From: Medicago truncatula
Taxonomy: Eukaryota; Streptophyta; Magnoliopsida; Fabales; Fabaceae
Reading direction: 5' to 3'
DNA length: 64,000 nt
Assembly (NCBI RefSeq): GCF_003473485.1
Contig: NC_053043.1
Location: forward strand, 12,038,001 to 12,102,000
A program made the position numbers and the translations under genes. This document shows positions 25,225 through 35,910 of the stretch, one piece after another. Numbering within the stretch: the first letter of the stretch is position 1; every line of letters starts with the position of its first letter. The notes below the pieces were generated by a model that saw nothing but the letters and a program-made list of their open reading frames with translations, had not been told where the DNA came from and did not search any database.

Positions 25225-25785
25225 TATGAGATATGCCTGATTTTAAGTGAGAGGTTAGTGTAAATTAAGTTTACGTGTATGTATATAAAAGGGGTTAGTG
25301 TAGTTTACGTATCTAGGTTAATGTAAATTCAAGTTTACGTATGTTCAATTTAGGTTAGTGTAAATTCGGTTTACCTACGTTCAATCTAGGTTAATGTAAA
25401 TTAAGTTTACTTATGTTCAATTTAGGTTAATGTAAATTTAGTTTACGTATGTATATAAGAGGTTAGTGTAAATTCAGTTTACTTACTTTCAATCTAGGTT
25501 ACTGTAAATTCAGTTTACTTACGTTCAATCTAGGTTAATGTAAATTAAGTTTACTTACGTTCAATCTAGGTAATGTAAATTAAGTTTACTTATGTTCAAT
25601 TTAGGTTAATGTAAATTCAGTTTACTTACGTTCAATCTAGGTTAATGTAAATGAAGTTTGTAAATTCAATTTACTTACGCTCAATCTAGGTTAATGTAAA
25701 TAAAGTTTACTTATGTTCAATTTAGGTTAATGTAAATTAAGTTTACTTATGTTCAATTTACGTTAATTTAAAATTTTTATTTTAG
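25225..25785. repeat. 37-bp minisatellite, array 1
   Basis: The ~37-bp unit begins ggttaatgtaaattaagttt and continues acttatgttcaatttag, repeated about 14 times with point changes and a few truncated units. Each unit contains an imperfect palindrome, gtaaatt-agtttac. No coding signal is present. Confidence 0.88.
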
Positions 25786-25926
25786 TTAAAGGGTATATTA
25801 GTCATTCTGAGGTGTAACTTGTTTTTTTTAGGTGTGACTAGCACCGGTCATAATAAAGTTATGAAAGAGTCTTGTTAATGAGTATTTATTGAGCCACTCT
25901 TTAAAGATTCTCAATTTTTTTATTTA

Positions 25927-26165
25927 GAGGTTTTTTTTTTTTCACAAATCAAAATGATATATATTTAATAACAACGATGATACACCCTGCACAAGACATG
26001 TAAAAAGTGAATCACCGATCAAGAATTACAAAGTCCAGGTCCCAAATAAAGAGAGGCACCATCCAAACAGTCGAAAAATTACCCGTGAACACCCATATAA
26101 AGGATGAGGTGTTTCCACCAATCATAAGAACAATACATAAAAGAGGGATGATTTGCTTTCGAGAA
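25927..26165 (-). mobile_element. LINE 3' end, duplicated copy
   Basis: On the minus strand this is the 3' terminus of the LINE (last coding residues, 3'UTR, then an A-run seen as T-run 25929-25942). It is the copy-1 version of 26705-26937, nearly identical over its length. It is non-functional. Confidence 0.75.
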
Positions 26166-26203
26166 ATGATATTTGTACAACCATTTTCGAGAAATGATGT
26201 TTT

Positions 26204-26555
26204 GTAAATTTAGTTTACGTATGTATATAAGAGGTTAGTGTAAATTCAGTTTACTTACTTTCAATCTAGGTTACTGTAAATTCAGTTTACTTACGTTCAA
26301 TCTAGGTTAATGTAAATTCAGTTTACTTACGTTCAATCTAGGTTAATGTAAATTAAGTTTACTTACGTTCAATTTAGGTTAATGTAAATTCAGTTTACTT
26401 ACGTTCAATCTAGGTTAATGTAAATGAAGTTTGTAAATTCAATTTACTTACGCTCAATCTAGGTTAATGTAAATTAAGTTTACTTATGTTCAATTTAGGT
26501 TAATGTAAATTAAGTTTACTTATGTTCAATTTACGTTAATTTAAAATTTTTATTT
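26204..26555. repeat. 37-bp minisatellite, array 2
   Basis: The duplicate of the distal part of array 1, about nine units, differs by one unit from the copy at 25431. This accounts for part of the 772 versus 777 bp offset. Confidence 0.85.
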
Positions 26556-26704
26556 TAGTTAAAGGGTATATTAGTCATTCTGAGGTGTAATTTGTTTTTT
26601 TTGGATGTGACTAGCACCGGTCATAATAAAGTTATGAAAGAGTCTTGTTAATGAGTATTTATTGAGCCACTCTTTAAAGATTCTCAATTTTTTTATTTAG
26701 AGGT

Positions 26705-27381
26705 TTTTTTTTTTTTTTTCACAAATCAAAATGATATATATTTAATAACAACGATGATACACCCTGCACAAGACATGTAAAAAGTGAATCACCGATCAAG
26801 AATTACAAAGTCCAGGTCCCAAATAAAGAGAGGCACCATCCAAACAGTCGAAAAATTACCCGTGAACACCCATACAAAGGATGAGGTGTTTCCACCAATC
26901 ATAAGAACAATACATAAAAGAGGGATGTTTTGCTTTCGAGAAATGATATTTGTACAACCATTTTCTAACAACTTTTTGACAACTTTTTATCTCATACTCA
27001 CATTATCTTCTTATTCTCTCTCTTCCTTTTTCTCTCTATTATTTTTGATCAATCAAAGAAGAGAAAATCAAAGTTGTCCAAAGAGTTGTACCAAAAAGTT
27101 GTTCAAATATCACCACTCTTTGCTTTCACCCACAAGAAAGAGTTCAACTTTACTTTCTCAAGGAGGATATAAGGATGTAAGGCCGCATTTTTAAATATAC
27201 GGTTATTTCGATCCTTCCATAGAACCCAAACACAAGCATACCAAATAGCTTTAAAAAAAGAATGAGTGCACCTTGGTAGTCCTGCCATATAAGCAAACTG
27301 AAGATGATGATCACGAAGCTCACAAGGAGACACCGAAGATAAGCCTAAGAGTGTATGAGGGTACTTGTTAACATTTTTCAT
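26705..27381 (-). mobile_element. 5'-truncated L1-type LINE interrupted by a MITE
   Basis: Minus-strand frame 27381-27130 encodes a LINE polyprotein tail (ACVWVLWKDRNNRIFKNAAL, then VKLNSFLWVKAK). The coding tail continues beyond the MITE at 26938-27118, in the part holding the conserved motif SYDWWKHLILCMGV, and ends in a T-run on the plus strand (26705-26720), its poly(A) tail. It aligns with the LINE at 19305. It is dead by truncation and insertion. Confidence 0.82.
26938..27118. mobile_element. 181-bp Mutator-type MITE with 9-bp TSD
   Basis: Inverted termini GAGAAATGATATTTGTACAA and TTGTTCAAATATCACCACTC are flanked by the 9-bp repeat tttgctttc at 26929-26937 and 27119-27127. Nine bases is the Mutator-superfamily target size. 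It lies inside the LINE coding tail. The same family is present at 12049-12233. Confidence 0.88.
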
Positions 27382-28300
27382 AATAAAAAGGGTAACTTTG
27401 TCTTCTTTTATTCAACCATAAGATATTTCATTTTAGCTAATTTTCAAATCTATTAAGAATTTAGAATTTTAGTCCATTCAAACAAATTGACCTCATTTCT
27501 ATATATTTTTGTTTCCATAAAGTAATAAAAAAAATTATTGTTATTATTTTTGGACCACTTTTATAAATTATAAATTTTTGGGCCAAATTTGAAGTGTCAA
27601 ATTGTAATTTTTGAAAATTTTGAGAGGTCAATCTGTAATTTTCACAAAAAGTTGTCAATTTTAAAATTTTGAAAAACATGGGACCAAATTGCAAAATTGG
27701 AAGAAAAAAATATATAAGAACGAAGAAATTTGAAACTTCTATTTGTAGGTGTCATATAAATTCTTTAAATTTAACTAGTACAAAACATTTCATAAATTTC
27801 CGTCATTTTGATAATTCTCCAAATTAATCATCCAAATAATAGAATTTACGTAGAAGAATTTAAATTCCTCAAAACATTACATTACCCTAAAATATTCTTT
27901 CATCCAAACACACTCTAAATTTAACTTGGACAAAACACTCCATAAATTTTTATCATTTTAAAAATTCTCTAAATTCTCATCCAAACAATGGAATTTCCTA
28001 AATTGATTTGAATTCCTTCCAAAAAATACATTACCCCAAAACATTCTCATATTCAAACACACTCTTGTTATATGAGAACAATCATTCTTAGGATATGGTT
28101 TCAAGTAAGTTGGGGGGGTATTTTGTTCTGATGAAAGAATAAGAAAGAAATATCCAAGCGGGTGAAAATGGTGATGGTGATGAAAAGAAAAGGAAAAGAA
28201 AGGTTCAAAGATTTTCTTGACAGATCAAAATGGAATTCAATGAAAAGGAAGGAAAATGTTAAGAGAATCAAACAAAGGAATCAACAAAAGGGATAGTGTG
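27382..28300. other. AT-rich spacer with a decayed tandem repeat
   Basis: No gene is seen. Two ~150-bp related units (about 27767-27915 and 27916-28072) share 'acaaaac(a/t)(t/c)t(c)cataaattt', 'ccaaa(c)aat(a/g)gaattt' and 'caaacacactct'. They look like a decayed repeat or MITE. Confidence 0.5.
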
Positions 28301-28359
28301 TGGAAGAAAGAAAAGAGAGTGTTTGTGCATACATTGCATATATTAGAATAAATGCTCTC

Positions 28360-28830
28360 TTGTTCTTGGATTATAAAACTTTGCCGGGATTTTTAATGTT
28401 AAGAATGTTGGCGGGATTAAAAAACACTTGTTCCACTAGGTCACTAGGAACTTTTAGTACAAAAATATCTTTACGACTATCATTTGACAACGTCCTAAAT
28501 TGCCTCCTTCAATAAGGCACCGAATGTAATCAACGTAGTTGATTTTGGCGATAACTAAGATGAGTTGCGCATAATTTTTTTTCTTCTATACAACTCTTAT
28601 GCCCTGAAGGAAAAGAAAGCAGTGGTCTTTTCACTGGATTTGTGATCTGTCTCAATTCGTTGGGAGTAATTTTATAAATGATAGTATAGATACATGTAAT
28701 TAAGGAAAAGTTGCAACACACTTTATTGGAGGAACTTGTATCCAAGGTTTATCATTTGAGTTTCAACCACTAGGTCGTGTGGAGGACATCTTCTTGCGAC
28801 ATCAAGATCAAGGTTAGTATGAACTCTAGC
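28360..28830 (+). repeat. Unclassified local repeat, unit 1
   Basis: About 470 bp shares order and text with 29401-29840 (direct) and in part with 29170-29400 (inverted), including gttggcgggat, cttctatacaactctt, gttgcaacacactttat and tatcatttgagtttcaacca. There are short open stretches but no recognised domain. The family is unknown to me. Confidence 0.6.
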
Positions 28831-29169
28831 TAAAATTGTTGAGTTAGCGTGAAACTTCCACAACTTTACAAATTTTGTACGAAACCATATGTAATACCAA
28901 TAACGCCGTCATCATCATTTTTCGGTCTCTTCAAAAACACATATTCCAAATATGATGTGCTATATGGAATCCCACAACACTCTTTTAATCGAACCGACAG
29001 TAACCTTGTCGATCGAAGTAACACTTACTCTTAGTATTTTTCTTCATGTACCGAATGTTTTACTTAGTGTTGTTTTTTGCCTTCTGCAATTTGCAGCATT
29101 GCAAATGTAGAACTCACAAGTGTGAGCAACAACAAGCGAGACATGATATGAAATTGTTTGGAATTTATA

Positions 29170-29420
29170 AGATCAGACTTAGTGAAGATAAGATCATTGC
29201 CACCCTTTTCCTCTTCTTTAGTGCAGAAGAGTTGTATAGAAGGAATTTTTTGGCCCTAGAAAACTCATCACGGTCATCGCAAAAATTGGCAACGTCGACG
29301 ACATTTGACACCTCATTGAATGAAGCAATCTGGACATTATCGAATGATAGATATAACGACGTCTCATAGTGCAATTTATAGTGACAAAGTGAATATACCA
29401 TGTTTTTAAATCCCGCCAAC
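29170..29420 (-). repeat. Unclassified local repeat, inverted unit 2
   Basis: On the minus strand the segment reads through an open frame (…LYLSFDNVQIASFNEVSNV…) that parallels the decayed frame of unit 1 (LRLSFDNVLNCLLQ). This suggests the repeat derives from coding sequence. No match to a known family is recalled. Confidence 0.5.
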
Positions 29421-29840
29421 GTTCTTAATGTTAAAAATGTCGATAGGATTAAAAACCATGTGTTCCACCAAGTCACTAGCAACTGTCACATGAGACATTA
29501 TCATGACTATCACAACGTCCCATATTGCAGCATTCAACGAGGAAGTGAATGTTATCAACGCTTGTTTATTTTTGCGATAAATGGGACAAGTTTCCCGAAC
29601 CATTTTTTTTTTCCTGCACAACTCTTATGTGCCGAAGCAAAAGAAAGTTGTGGTCTTTTCATTGAGTTAGTCACCTGCCTTAATATGTTGCAAACAATTG
29701 GGTAAATGATAATTTAGATGCAAGTATTCAAGGAATAATTGCAACACACTTTGTATCAAAGTTTTATCATTTGGGTTTCAACCACTAAGTTGTGTGGATG
29801 ACATCTTATGGCACGGAATTAAAATTAGTATGAACTCTAA
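29401..29840 (+). repeat. Unclassified local repeat, unit 3
   Basis: A direct, diverged copy of 28385-28830. Units 2 and 3 abut head to head at about 29400-29420, making an imperfect inverted junction. Confidence 0.6.
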
Positions 29841-30206
29841 CTACATAGATAGACTCTTTGGCAACACATATTCCAACTATGATATGCTCTATGGAATCTG
29901 CAACTTTGCTAATGTAGTAGCTGGTGTGAGCAACAACGAGACGTGATATAAATTTGTTTGGAATTTACAAATTTGAATTTGGATTTTGGAGTCAAGTTTG
30001 CATTTGTTATAATGCGCGAATTGAGAATCAAAGTATTGGTCAAAGATTATTGATACAATACAAACCAAAAGAAAAAAGGTTTCTTTTTTTAAAAAAATAA
30101 ATTACGAAGACATTAAAAATGATTGTAATCATTGTAAAAATTAATGAATTATTACCTTTTTTTATTAGAAAATACCTTGCACACAGAAAATTGGAGGAAC
30201 AAAAAA

Positions 30207-30703
30207 CTAAGAATGATTGCTCACCTCAAGAGAAAAAGAAAAGATTAACATTTTACAATCATATCATCTAATAGATGTTATTATACATGTAATAGATGTT
30301 ATTTAAAAATAAAATATTAATTTTTTTTCTAAATAAAAAAGATTTACTAACCAATATTTTCATGATTTATGGTGGGTGTAAATTAGTTTTGATGAAGCCT
30401 ATTTTTTTCTTTCATAAATATACCTACTATTTCAAACTTTTTATGTGTAACTTCCAATCAATAATAACAGTATTTCAAGTAAATAATAACACTGTTTAAG
30501 ATAATAGCATTTCTCATGTTCCATATATAATCCAAGTTTGAAATAGTGTAACTTCTAATCATAACCTTTTGAATGTCTCCATGTCCACCTTTCAAGATAA
30601 TAGCATTTCTCGTGTTCCATATATAATCCAAGTAGTGGCAAGCATAATTAATTCTTTTTTTTCTTACCATTCTTGCCTTTAAACATTTAGTTAAAAATAC
30701 CAA
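30207..30703 (-). mobile_element. Segment shared with 54307-54770, with LINE-like remnant
   Basis: The block starting actaagaatgattgctcacc matches 54307-54770 in the same orientation. It includes an internal ~100-bp tandem duplication (about 30499-30595 / 30596-30640). A minus-strand stretch translates to HYLDYIWNTRNAIILKGG, resembling the LINE C-terminal motif with WxxRN; this call is weak. It is part of the F-box-region segmental duplication. Confidence 0.4.
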
Positions 30704-31974
30704 GAATTGCTATGTTATCGAGGCGTTCACGAAGGTAAGCGTACCAGTGTTTCTAGCATCTCGGAAGAGATATGAGTTCTATTTCGTGGATGATTAAGTG
30801 TGTTTTGAAATAAGAATGTGAAAGAGAGATAAGGGAACACACCATAGTTTGAGACTAAAAAGGTTATAATGTTACTCTTCTTCGTAAAATAGGTCCTATT
30901 TTGATGGTATAGCTCCCGTGAAATCAAAATCTATCAATTTTAGGAAAACTAAAACCCTAATTAGGGTTTGGTAAAATAGGGAATTGAAAGATCGACGGAA
31001 AAGGGGGAATGGAGAAGAAGATGCATGAACGGGTCTTGTCGACTTAGAGAACAAGTTAAGTAGGAGAATTTAGAAGTTGAGAAATTTAGTTAAAGTAGAA
31101 TATTTTTACCAATTCACACTTATCATATCATTAATCAAATTAATCAAAGGTGATCGTGATAAGCCCACAAGTACATTGTTTTACGGCTGTGATAAAAATC
31201 TGAGAAACATAAATCTGAGAAAAATTTCCTCTCAGAATGTTGGTCAAATACCTCACATTTGTAAGCTTCAATCAATGGAAAAACGTGCTTTGAAAATATG
31301 CTATTTTTAAAAAAAAAAAAAAAACGATATTCATTCATTCAAATCGATAGAGTACATCAGATACAAACATCGCTAAAAACGTAAATGATGAATTTGCGAA
31401 CAAATTCACAACATCCAAGTTAATAGGATACAACAGCAAAATGCCTACAAATAATATGATAAAACCTAAGTCACTGAAATACTCATTCTTCTGGATCTGC
31501 AACGTTGACACCTAAATCATTGGTTGAGTTTGTAATTGACTGTCGCTCTTTCAATAGGAACTAAATGAACACCGCGACAAGACGCAAAATCAAACGCCGC
31601 ACAAGACAACAAACAACACAAAGCCGCACTTAGACGACGAAATCACAAAACACACAAAAGAAAAAACTTGATATATGTGAAAACCACTTATTTAAATTGA
31701 AAGAAAAGGGGAAAAAGTTGTAGAGGGGTGATTCTAGGTTAAAAAATGACTTAAAACCACCACTCCTCGAAGAATGAAAGAGAAAGAAAGTTTAGAGAGA
31801 AGTTGGAGTTTCTCTCATTAGAAAACTAGGGACGGCTGCTAGTATGAAGAAAAAAGTGTGAAATATTGACAATTTAGTTTTTTAGTCTCTACAAAATAAA
31901 ATCACACATTTTAGTCCTTATAACATATTCTCTTAGCTTTTTATGGACCAAAAGTGCTGACAAAAGATAAAGAA
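30704..31974. other. Gene-free spacer upstream of F-box copy 1
   Basis: No intact gene is seen. The part near 31149-31200 (gtgatcgtgataagcccaca) recurs at 54868. An A-run at 31309-31324 is followed by a 3'UTR-like segment read on the minus strand (gaatgaatgaatatcg), possibly a retroelement end. Confidence 0.4.
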
Positions 31975-32460
31975 TGAGTAAATTGTCGTTTTGATCCCTG
32001 ACTCCACACCTCGCTGTTATAAAGGTCTCTGACTCAGGATTAAATACAAAGTAGTCTCTGAAGGTGCATTTTCGTTATCAGTTTAGTCCCTAACGTTAAA
32101 AGCTTCTGTTAACTGTTGAGGTGGCTTGCATAAGGTGTCACATAGATAAAGTGAAAGTAGAAAAAAGTCACTTTGATCCCTGAACCGAAAATTAATATTT
32201 CCAAATTGAATCTCAAAAATCCCTAAATCCTAAATTTAATCCTCAAATGTCTAAATCTTATATAATTCCATATTGGTTTGAAATCAAATTCCTTTTGTTG
32301 TTAATAAGTGGAGATTTGTGGGAAGAAAGGAACATAGTAAACTCCAAATCTTTTGTGTTGTCAATAAAGAAGTTTAGTTTAATATGGTGATGACTATTAC
32401 CATGATAAAAGTTTTCAATGTCAAAGACTAAACTGATAATGAAAGTGCACATCCATGATA
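31975..32460. mobile_element. Internally deleted Mutator-like element
   Basis: Positions 31975-32260 match the left arm of the MULEs at 49860 and 56331 (aaattgtcgttttgatccct, then aaatacaaagtagtctctga). Positions 32407-32457 match the end of the right arm (gataatgaaagtgcacatcc). The coding centre is missing. It lies ~470 bp upstream of the F-box copy 1 TATA box. Confidence 0.65.
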
Positions 32461-32471
32461 TATTACTTTAT

Positions 32472-32856
32472 GGGAGCTTCTACGGTACACCTCACAAATT
32501 GAGGTGTACGGATACTCTGCTTCATAAATTTATAAATTAATTATCATTTTATGAAATAAGTTGTTATTTGTCATTATTATTTATATTTTAGAAAACACCA
32601 TCTTATGAGGAAAAAAAAACATCATTTCATTGTTTATATGAATTATATTAAATTTTTAACATTTTCTCATAAAAAATAATCAATATTCTTCATTATGAGC
32701 AATAAAAATTCAAAAAAAGTAAATTTTATTTCATCGACGCTTTTGGTAAATAAGATTTAATTATTATAATTGTCAATGATAAAAAATAATTATTTTTCTT
32801 CAAAATACAATCAATTTAATTATTAATTTAATGTTTAATGTACCATAGAATTTGCC
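32472..32856. mobile_element. Mutator-type MITE, copy 1 (GGTACAC family)
   Basis: Inverted termini cttctacggtacac / aatgtaccatagaattt and an imperfect 9-bp target duplication (ttactttat 32463-32471, ttacattat 32857-32865). A hairpin sits near one end (gtacacctca-caaat-tgaggtgtac). It is an inverted-orientation relative of 48638-49041. Confidence 0.75.
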
Positions 32857-32929
32857 TTACATTATTTACATTTGTGATATCGAGGTACAAAGTGAGGCAC
32901 CAAAGCAACCCTTCACGACAGAATACATA

Positions 32930-32992
32930 CTATAAAGTAAGTTCTTTGCAATGAAAGGAAAGAAGGAAGAAAGAAGAAAAACCCTAAACCCT
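32930..32992 (+). promoter_or_regulatory. Core promoter and telo-box leader of F-box copy 1
   Basis: CTATAAAG (32930-32937) is a TATA box. AAACCCTAAACCCT (32979-32992) directly before the ATG is a telo-box-like leader element that is also present in copies 2 and 3. The TATA position makes the earlier in-frame ATG at 32951 unlikely to be in the mRNA. Confidence 0.55.
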
Positions 32993-32995
32993 GCA

Positions 32996-34652
32996 ATGGC
33001 GGGTGATGTTCTCCCAATGGAAATTATCTCCGAAATCTTCTCCCGCTTACATCCACAATCACTTCTCCGATTCCGCTCAACTTCAGAATCGCTTAAATCC
33101 ATAATTGATTCTCACAACTTCACCAATCTTCACCTCAGAAACTCTGACAACTTCAACCTCATCCTCCGTCACAACACCAATCTCTATCAACTCCATTTCC
33201 CTAACCTAACCACCGCCGCCATCCCACTCAACCACCCTCTGTTTTACACCAACCGCATCGCACTTTTCGGTTCATGTAACGGCCTCCTCTGCATTTCCTC
33301 CAACAACGAAATCGCTTTCTGGAACCCTAACACCCGTAAACATCGGATTATCCCTCATCTCCTTATCCCTTTTCCTCAATCTGATATCAACATCCACTTC
33401 GCCTTAACCATTCACGGATTCGGCTTTGATCCTTTTTCATCCGATTACAAACTCATCAGAATCTCTTGGTTTGTTGATCTACACAACCGTACTTTTGATT
33501 CATATGTCAGACTCTTCACCTCGAAGACGAACTCGTGGAAAGTACTTCCTAATATAGAGTATGCTCTTTGCCATGTAAATACCATGGGAGTTTTTGTTGA
33601 GAATTCTAGTTCTCTTCATTGGAAAATGACAAGGAGATATGATAAGTTTCAACCTTTGTTAATTGTCGCATTTAACCTAACACTCGAGGTTTTCAATGAG
33701 GTTCCTTTTCCTCATGAAATAGGAGGAGGTGAAGAGGTTACTAATAGTGCAAGTTTTGAAATTGATGTTGCTGTTTTGGGAGGGTGTCTTTGTTTGACTG
33801 TGAATCATCATACTAAGATTGATATTTGGGTGATGAAAGAATATGGATGTAGAGATAGTTGGTGTAAACTTTTCACATTGATGGAATCGTGTTTCGTTTT
33901 ACCTTTGAAATCTTTGAGCCCTTTGGGTTATTCGAGTGATGGTAAAAAGGTTTTGTTGGATCTTAATCACAAGAAGCTGGTTTGGTATGATTTGAAGAGT
34001 GAACAATTTAGTTATGTTGACGGAATTCCTAAATTCGATGAAGCTATGATTTGTGTTGGAAGTCTTGTACCACCCTCCTTCCCTGTTGATAATTCTAGGA
34101 AGAAGGGGAATCATTCAAGCAAGACCAAGAGAAGGTACTTCTTATTGATTATGTATAAGTTAATATCAATTCAATGGACCCATCATGTGATATATGTAGT
34201 TAAACTTTATGTTAAAGGTCAAATTGAATTCCTATTATAGGACAAGGATTTTCTAATTACTTTGAAGTCTCTACCTTTGTTTATGTATATATATTTGACA
34301 ATGTCTGTATGCTTGATTTCAAAAGAAACAAAAAAAAGCTCAACAACTTATACTATGTATTCGGATTTGCAGGATCTTCACTCCGAAATAATTATTGTGT
34401 CAAACTTATTTCGAAATGTTGTGACTATTCTACCCTGTTGTGGTATCTGTGTATAAGGATAAGAACGTTGTTGTGTTAGAAATTTTCTTGCAATGAAATA
34501 ACTCCAAATCAATGTACAAATCCTAAGTATTTTTTATTTTACTTTTTTTATCATTATTCTTTTGTGATATTGTTGAATTTACTTCTGTGAGATGCATGTA
34601 TTTTTTTTACAGGGATGACTTCTTGTCAAAAGGATTTAAATTGACATTGTAA
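32996..34652 (+). CDS. F-box/FBA protein, copy 1
   Basis: Two exons, 32996-34134 and 34613-34652, give 392 residues. The F-box is at residues 4-45 (VLPMEIISEIFSRLHPQSLL). An F-box-associated (FBA/kelch-like) region runs from about 80, with FGSCNGLLCISS, FWNPNTRKHRIIP, GFGFDPFSSDYKLIRISW and VRLFTSKTNSWKVLP. These proteins are substrate receptors of SCF ubiquitin ligases; the substrate is unknown. Without splicing the frame runs on to 34240. The spliced form is preferred because the tiny last exon (RDDFLSKGFKLTL) is conserved in copy 2 and has a good acceptor (ttttttttacag). The start was chosen by the TATA position and the shared MA(G/S)DVLP start. Confidence 0.88.
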
Positions 34653-35590
34653 GGGAGTGAAGGAAGAACCTTTGTTGTGTAGCTGAAGCAAGTTCTTTAT
34701 AGTGATGATGGAATTTGTCATGTTGGTTTGCAGGAAGCATTAAATTGATTAGGAATGGTGCATCACCTAGTTTTAACTCTCTTCTTTAATGTTGTGAGAT
34801 CACACTTCTCTCTGTCATTTAGAATCTCACATGAGGGGATTCATCTCGGTAGAACCGTGAAAGGATGGAAGTGAAACAAAGATCTCTAGCCAAAATATAA
34901 GACTGAAGATCAGATACCATATGTACATGACTTCTTTCTTTTCCTTTTTTTTTTTTGGTTTATCACTTGGTATGCAATTGCTAGGTTCCTGTTATAAGCA
35001 ATACAAAGAAAAATGCCATATTTGCTGTTTAGGTGTAAGAAAGTGTTGAAAATGACTTATATGTTGTTATGATGATAAAAAGTGTTGATTTTTTTTTTCA
35101 ATCTATGTGATTTTGTATATATGCATGTTAATATGGCTTTACCATCAACTGTAATGCCACTTACATTTGGCAACCTTACACGAATTGCATTTTTGCTTTG
35201 TTTTCTTGTGGAAATCTATTGGCAAGTAACCTACTTGACTTGTGTAATCCATCTTCATTCTCTTCAACCCTGAAAATCTATTTGCTTTTGTTTCATCATT
35301 GACTTTGTAACTGTCATGGATAACTTAACTTTGCCATCTTGAGCTTTCTCGATACTCTTCAATCTATTAATGACCATTGGAGCTCACAAATTAAGGATGT
35401 GACACACTGCCATTACTAATGTTATCTAGATCACTTGGACATGCAATAAATCTTTTTTGTTTTCAGAACAAATTGATTTTGTTTGATCAAGCTATTTCAG
35501 TGATTCACTCGACCATCTCCTTGACCGGGGTTTATTCCAAAGGCTTAATATATTCTATCAAAAAAATATTCTCAATTATTTTAGGGAGGT
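34653..35590. other. 3' flank of F-box copy 1, shared with copy 2
   Basis: It contains the 3'UTR-like segment and downstream sequence that matches 53480-53990 (for example cttctttaatg-tgtgagatcac and gtttatcacttgg). No gene is seen. Confidence 0.6.
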
Positions 35591-35599
35591 AGGTCACCC

Positions 35600-35910
35600 T
35601 CGTTGTTTTCCTTGTATCAATCAAGTCAACTATTATCCTCCTTTTTACCTTTGGGTGGAATGTAATTTTGATGGTTTAGCCAATGGCTCCTTGGGTGCAG
35701 TAGGTTGTTGTGGTATTTTTCGAGATAGCCATGTTACTTTTTTTTATGGGTTGTTTTGCTTCCTTCCTTCAGAATAGTTGATCTCTACTTGCTTATTTTC
35801 ATGGTGTCATGGTAGCAATAGATACTGTCTTCTCTAAAGGCTAGTTCAACTTTTGGCTTGAAAGTGATTCATTCACTTATAGAGCTTTAGGTTTTTTATT
35901 CAAGGTACTT
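35600..35910 (+). pseudogene. LINE RNase H remnant
   Basis: The plus-strand translation contains WVECNFDGLANGSLGAVGCC followed by GIFRDSH, the start of the RNase H-like (RVT_3) domain found at the end of plant LINE polyproteins (usually W-K-N-D-G...). Stops follow quickly and no other domain is intact. Confidence 0.6.

Larger units (their letters stand above)
25431..26970. repeat. ~775-bp tandem segmental duplication
   Basis: Copy 1 (about 25431-26202) and copy 2 (about 26203-26970) carry, in the same order, minisatellite array, the phrase agtcattctgaggtgta, a T-run and the LINE 3' end. The offset is 772 bp at the start and 777 bp near 25981/26758. The copy junction falls inside the MITE: copy 1 keeps only its first ~28 bp (to about 26190), copy 2 keeps it whole. 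Confidence 0.88.

Noticed and set aside
25225-26560. Could the 37-bp array be a CRISPR array?
   Set aside because: The units are contiguous with no unique spacers, and the context is a plant nuclear genome; it is a minisatellite.
26007-27194. Two near-identical plus-strand open frames starting MNHRSRITKSRSQIKRG
   Set aside because: They are the antisense of the duplicated LINE 3' end (26.0 and 26.8 kb), so they are repeat-derived and not a gene pair.
32979-32992. Interstitial telomere repeat
   Set aside because: Two CCCTAAA-like units only, at the same place before each F-box ATG; better read as a telo-box leader element.
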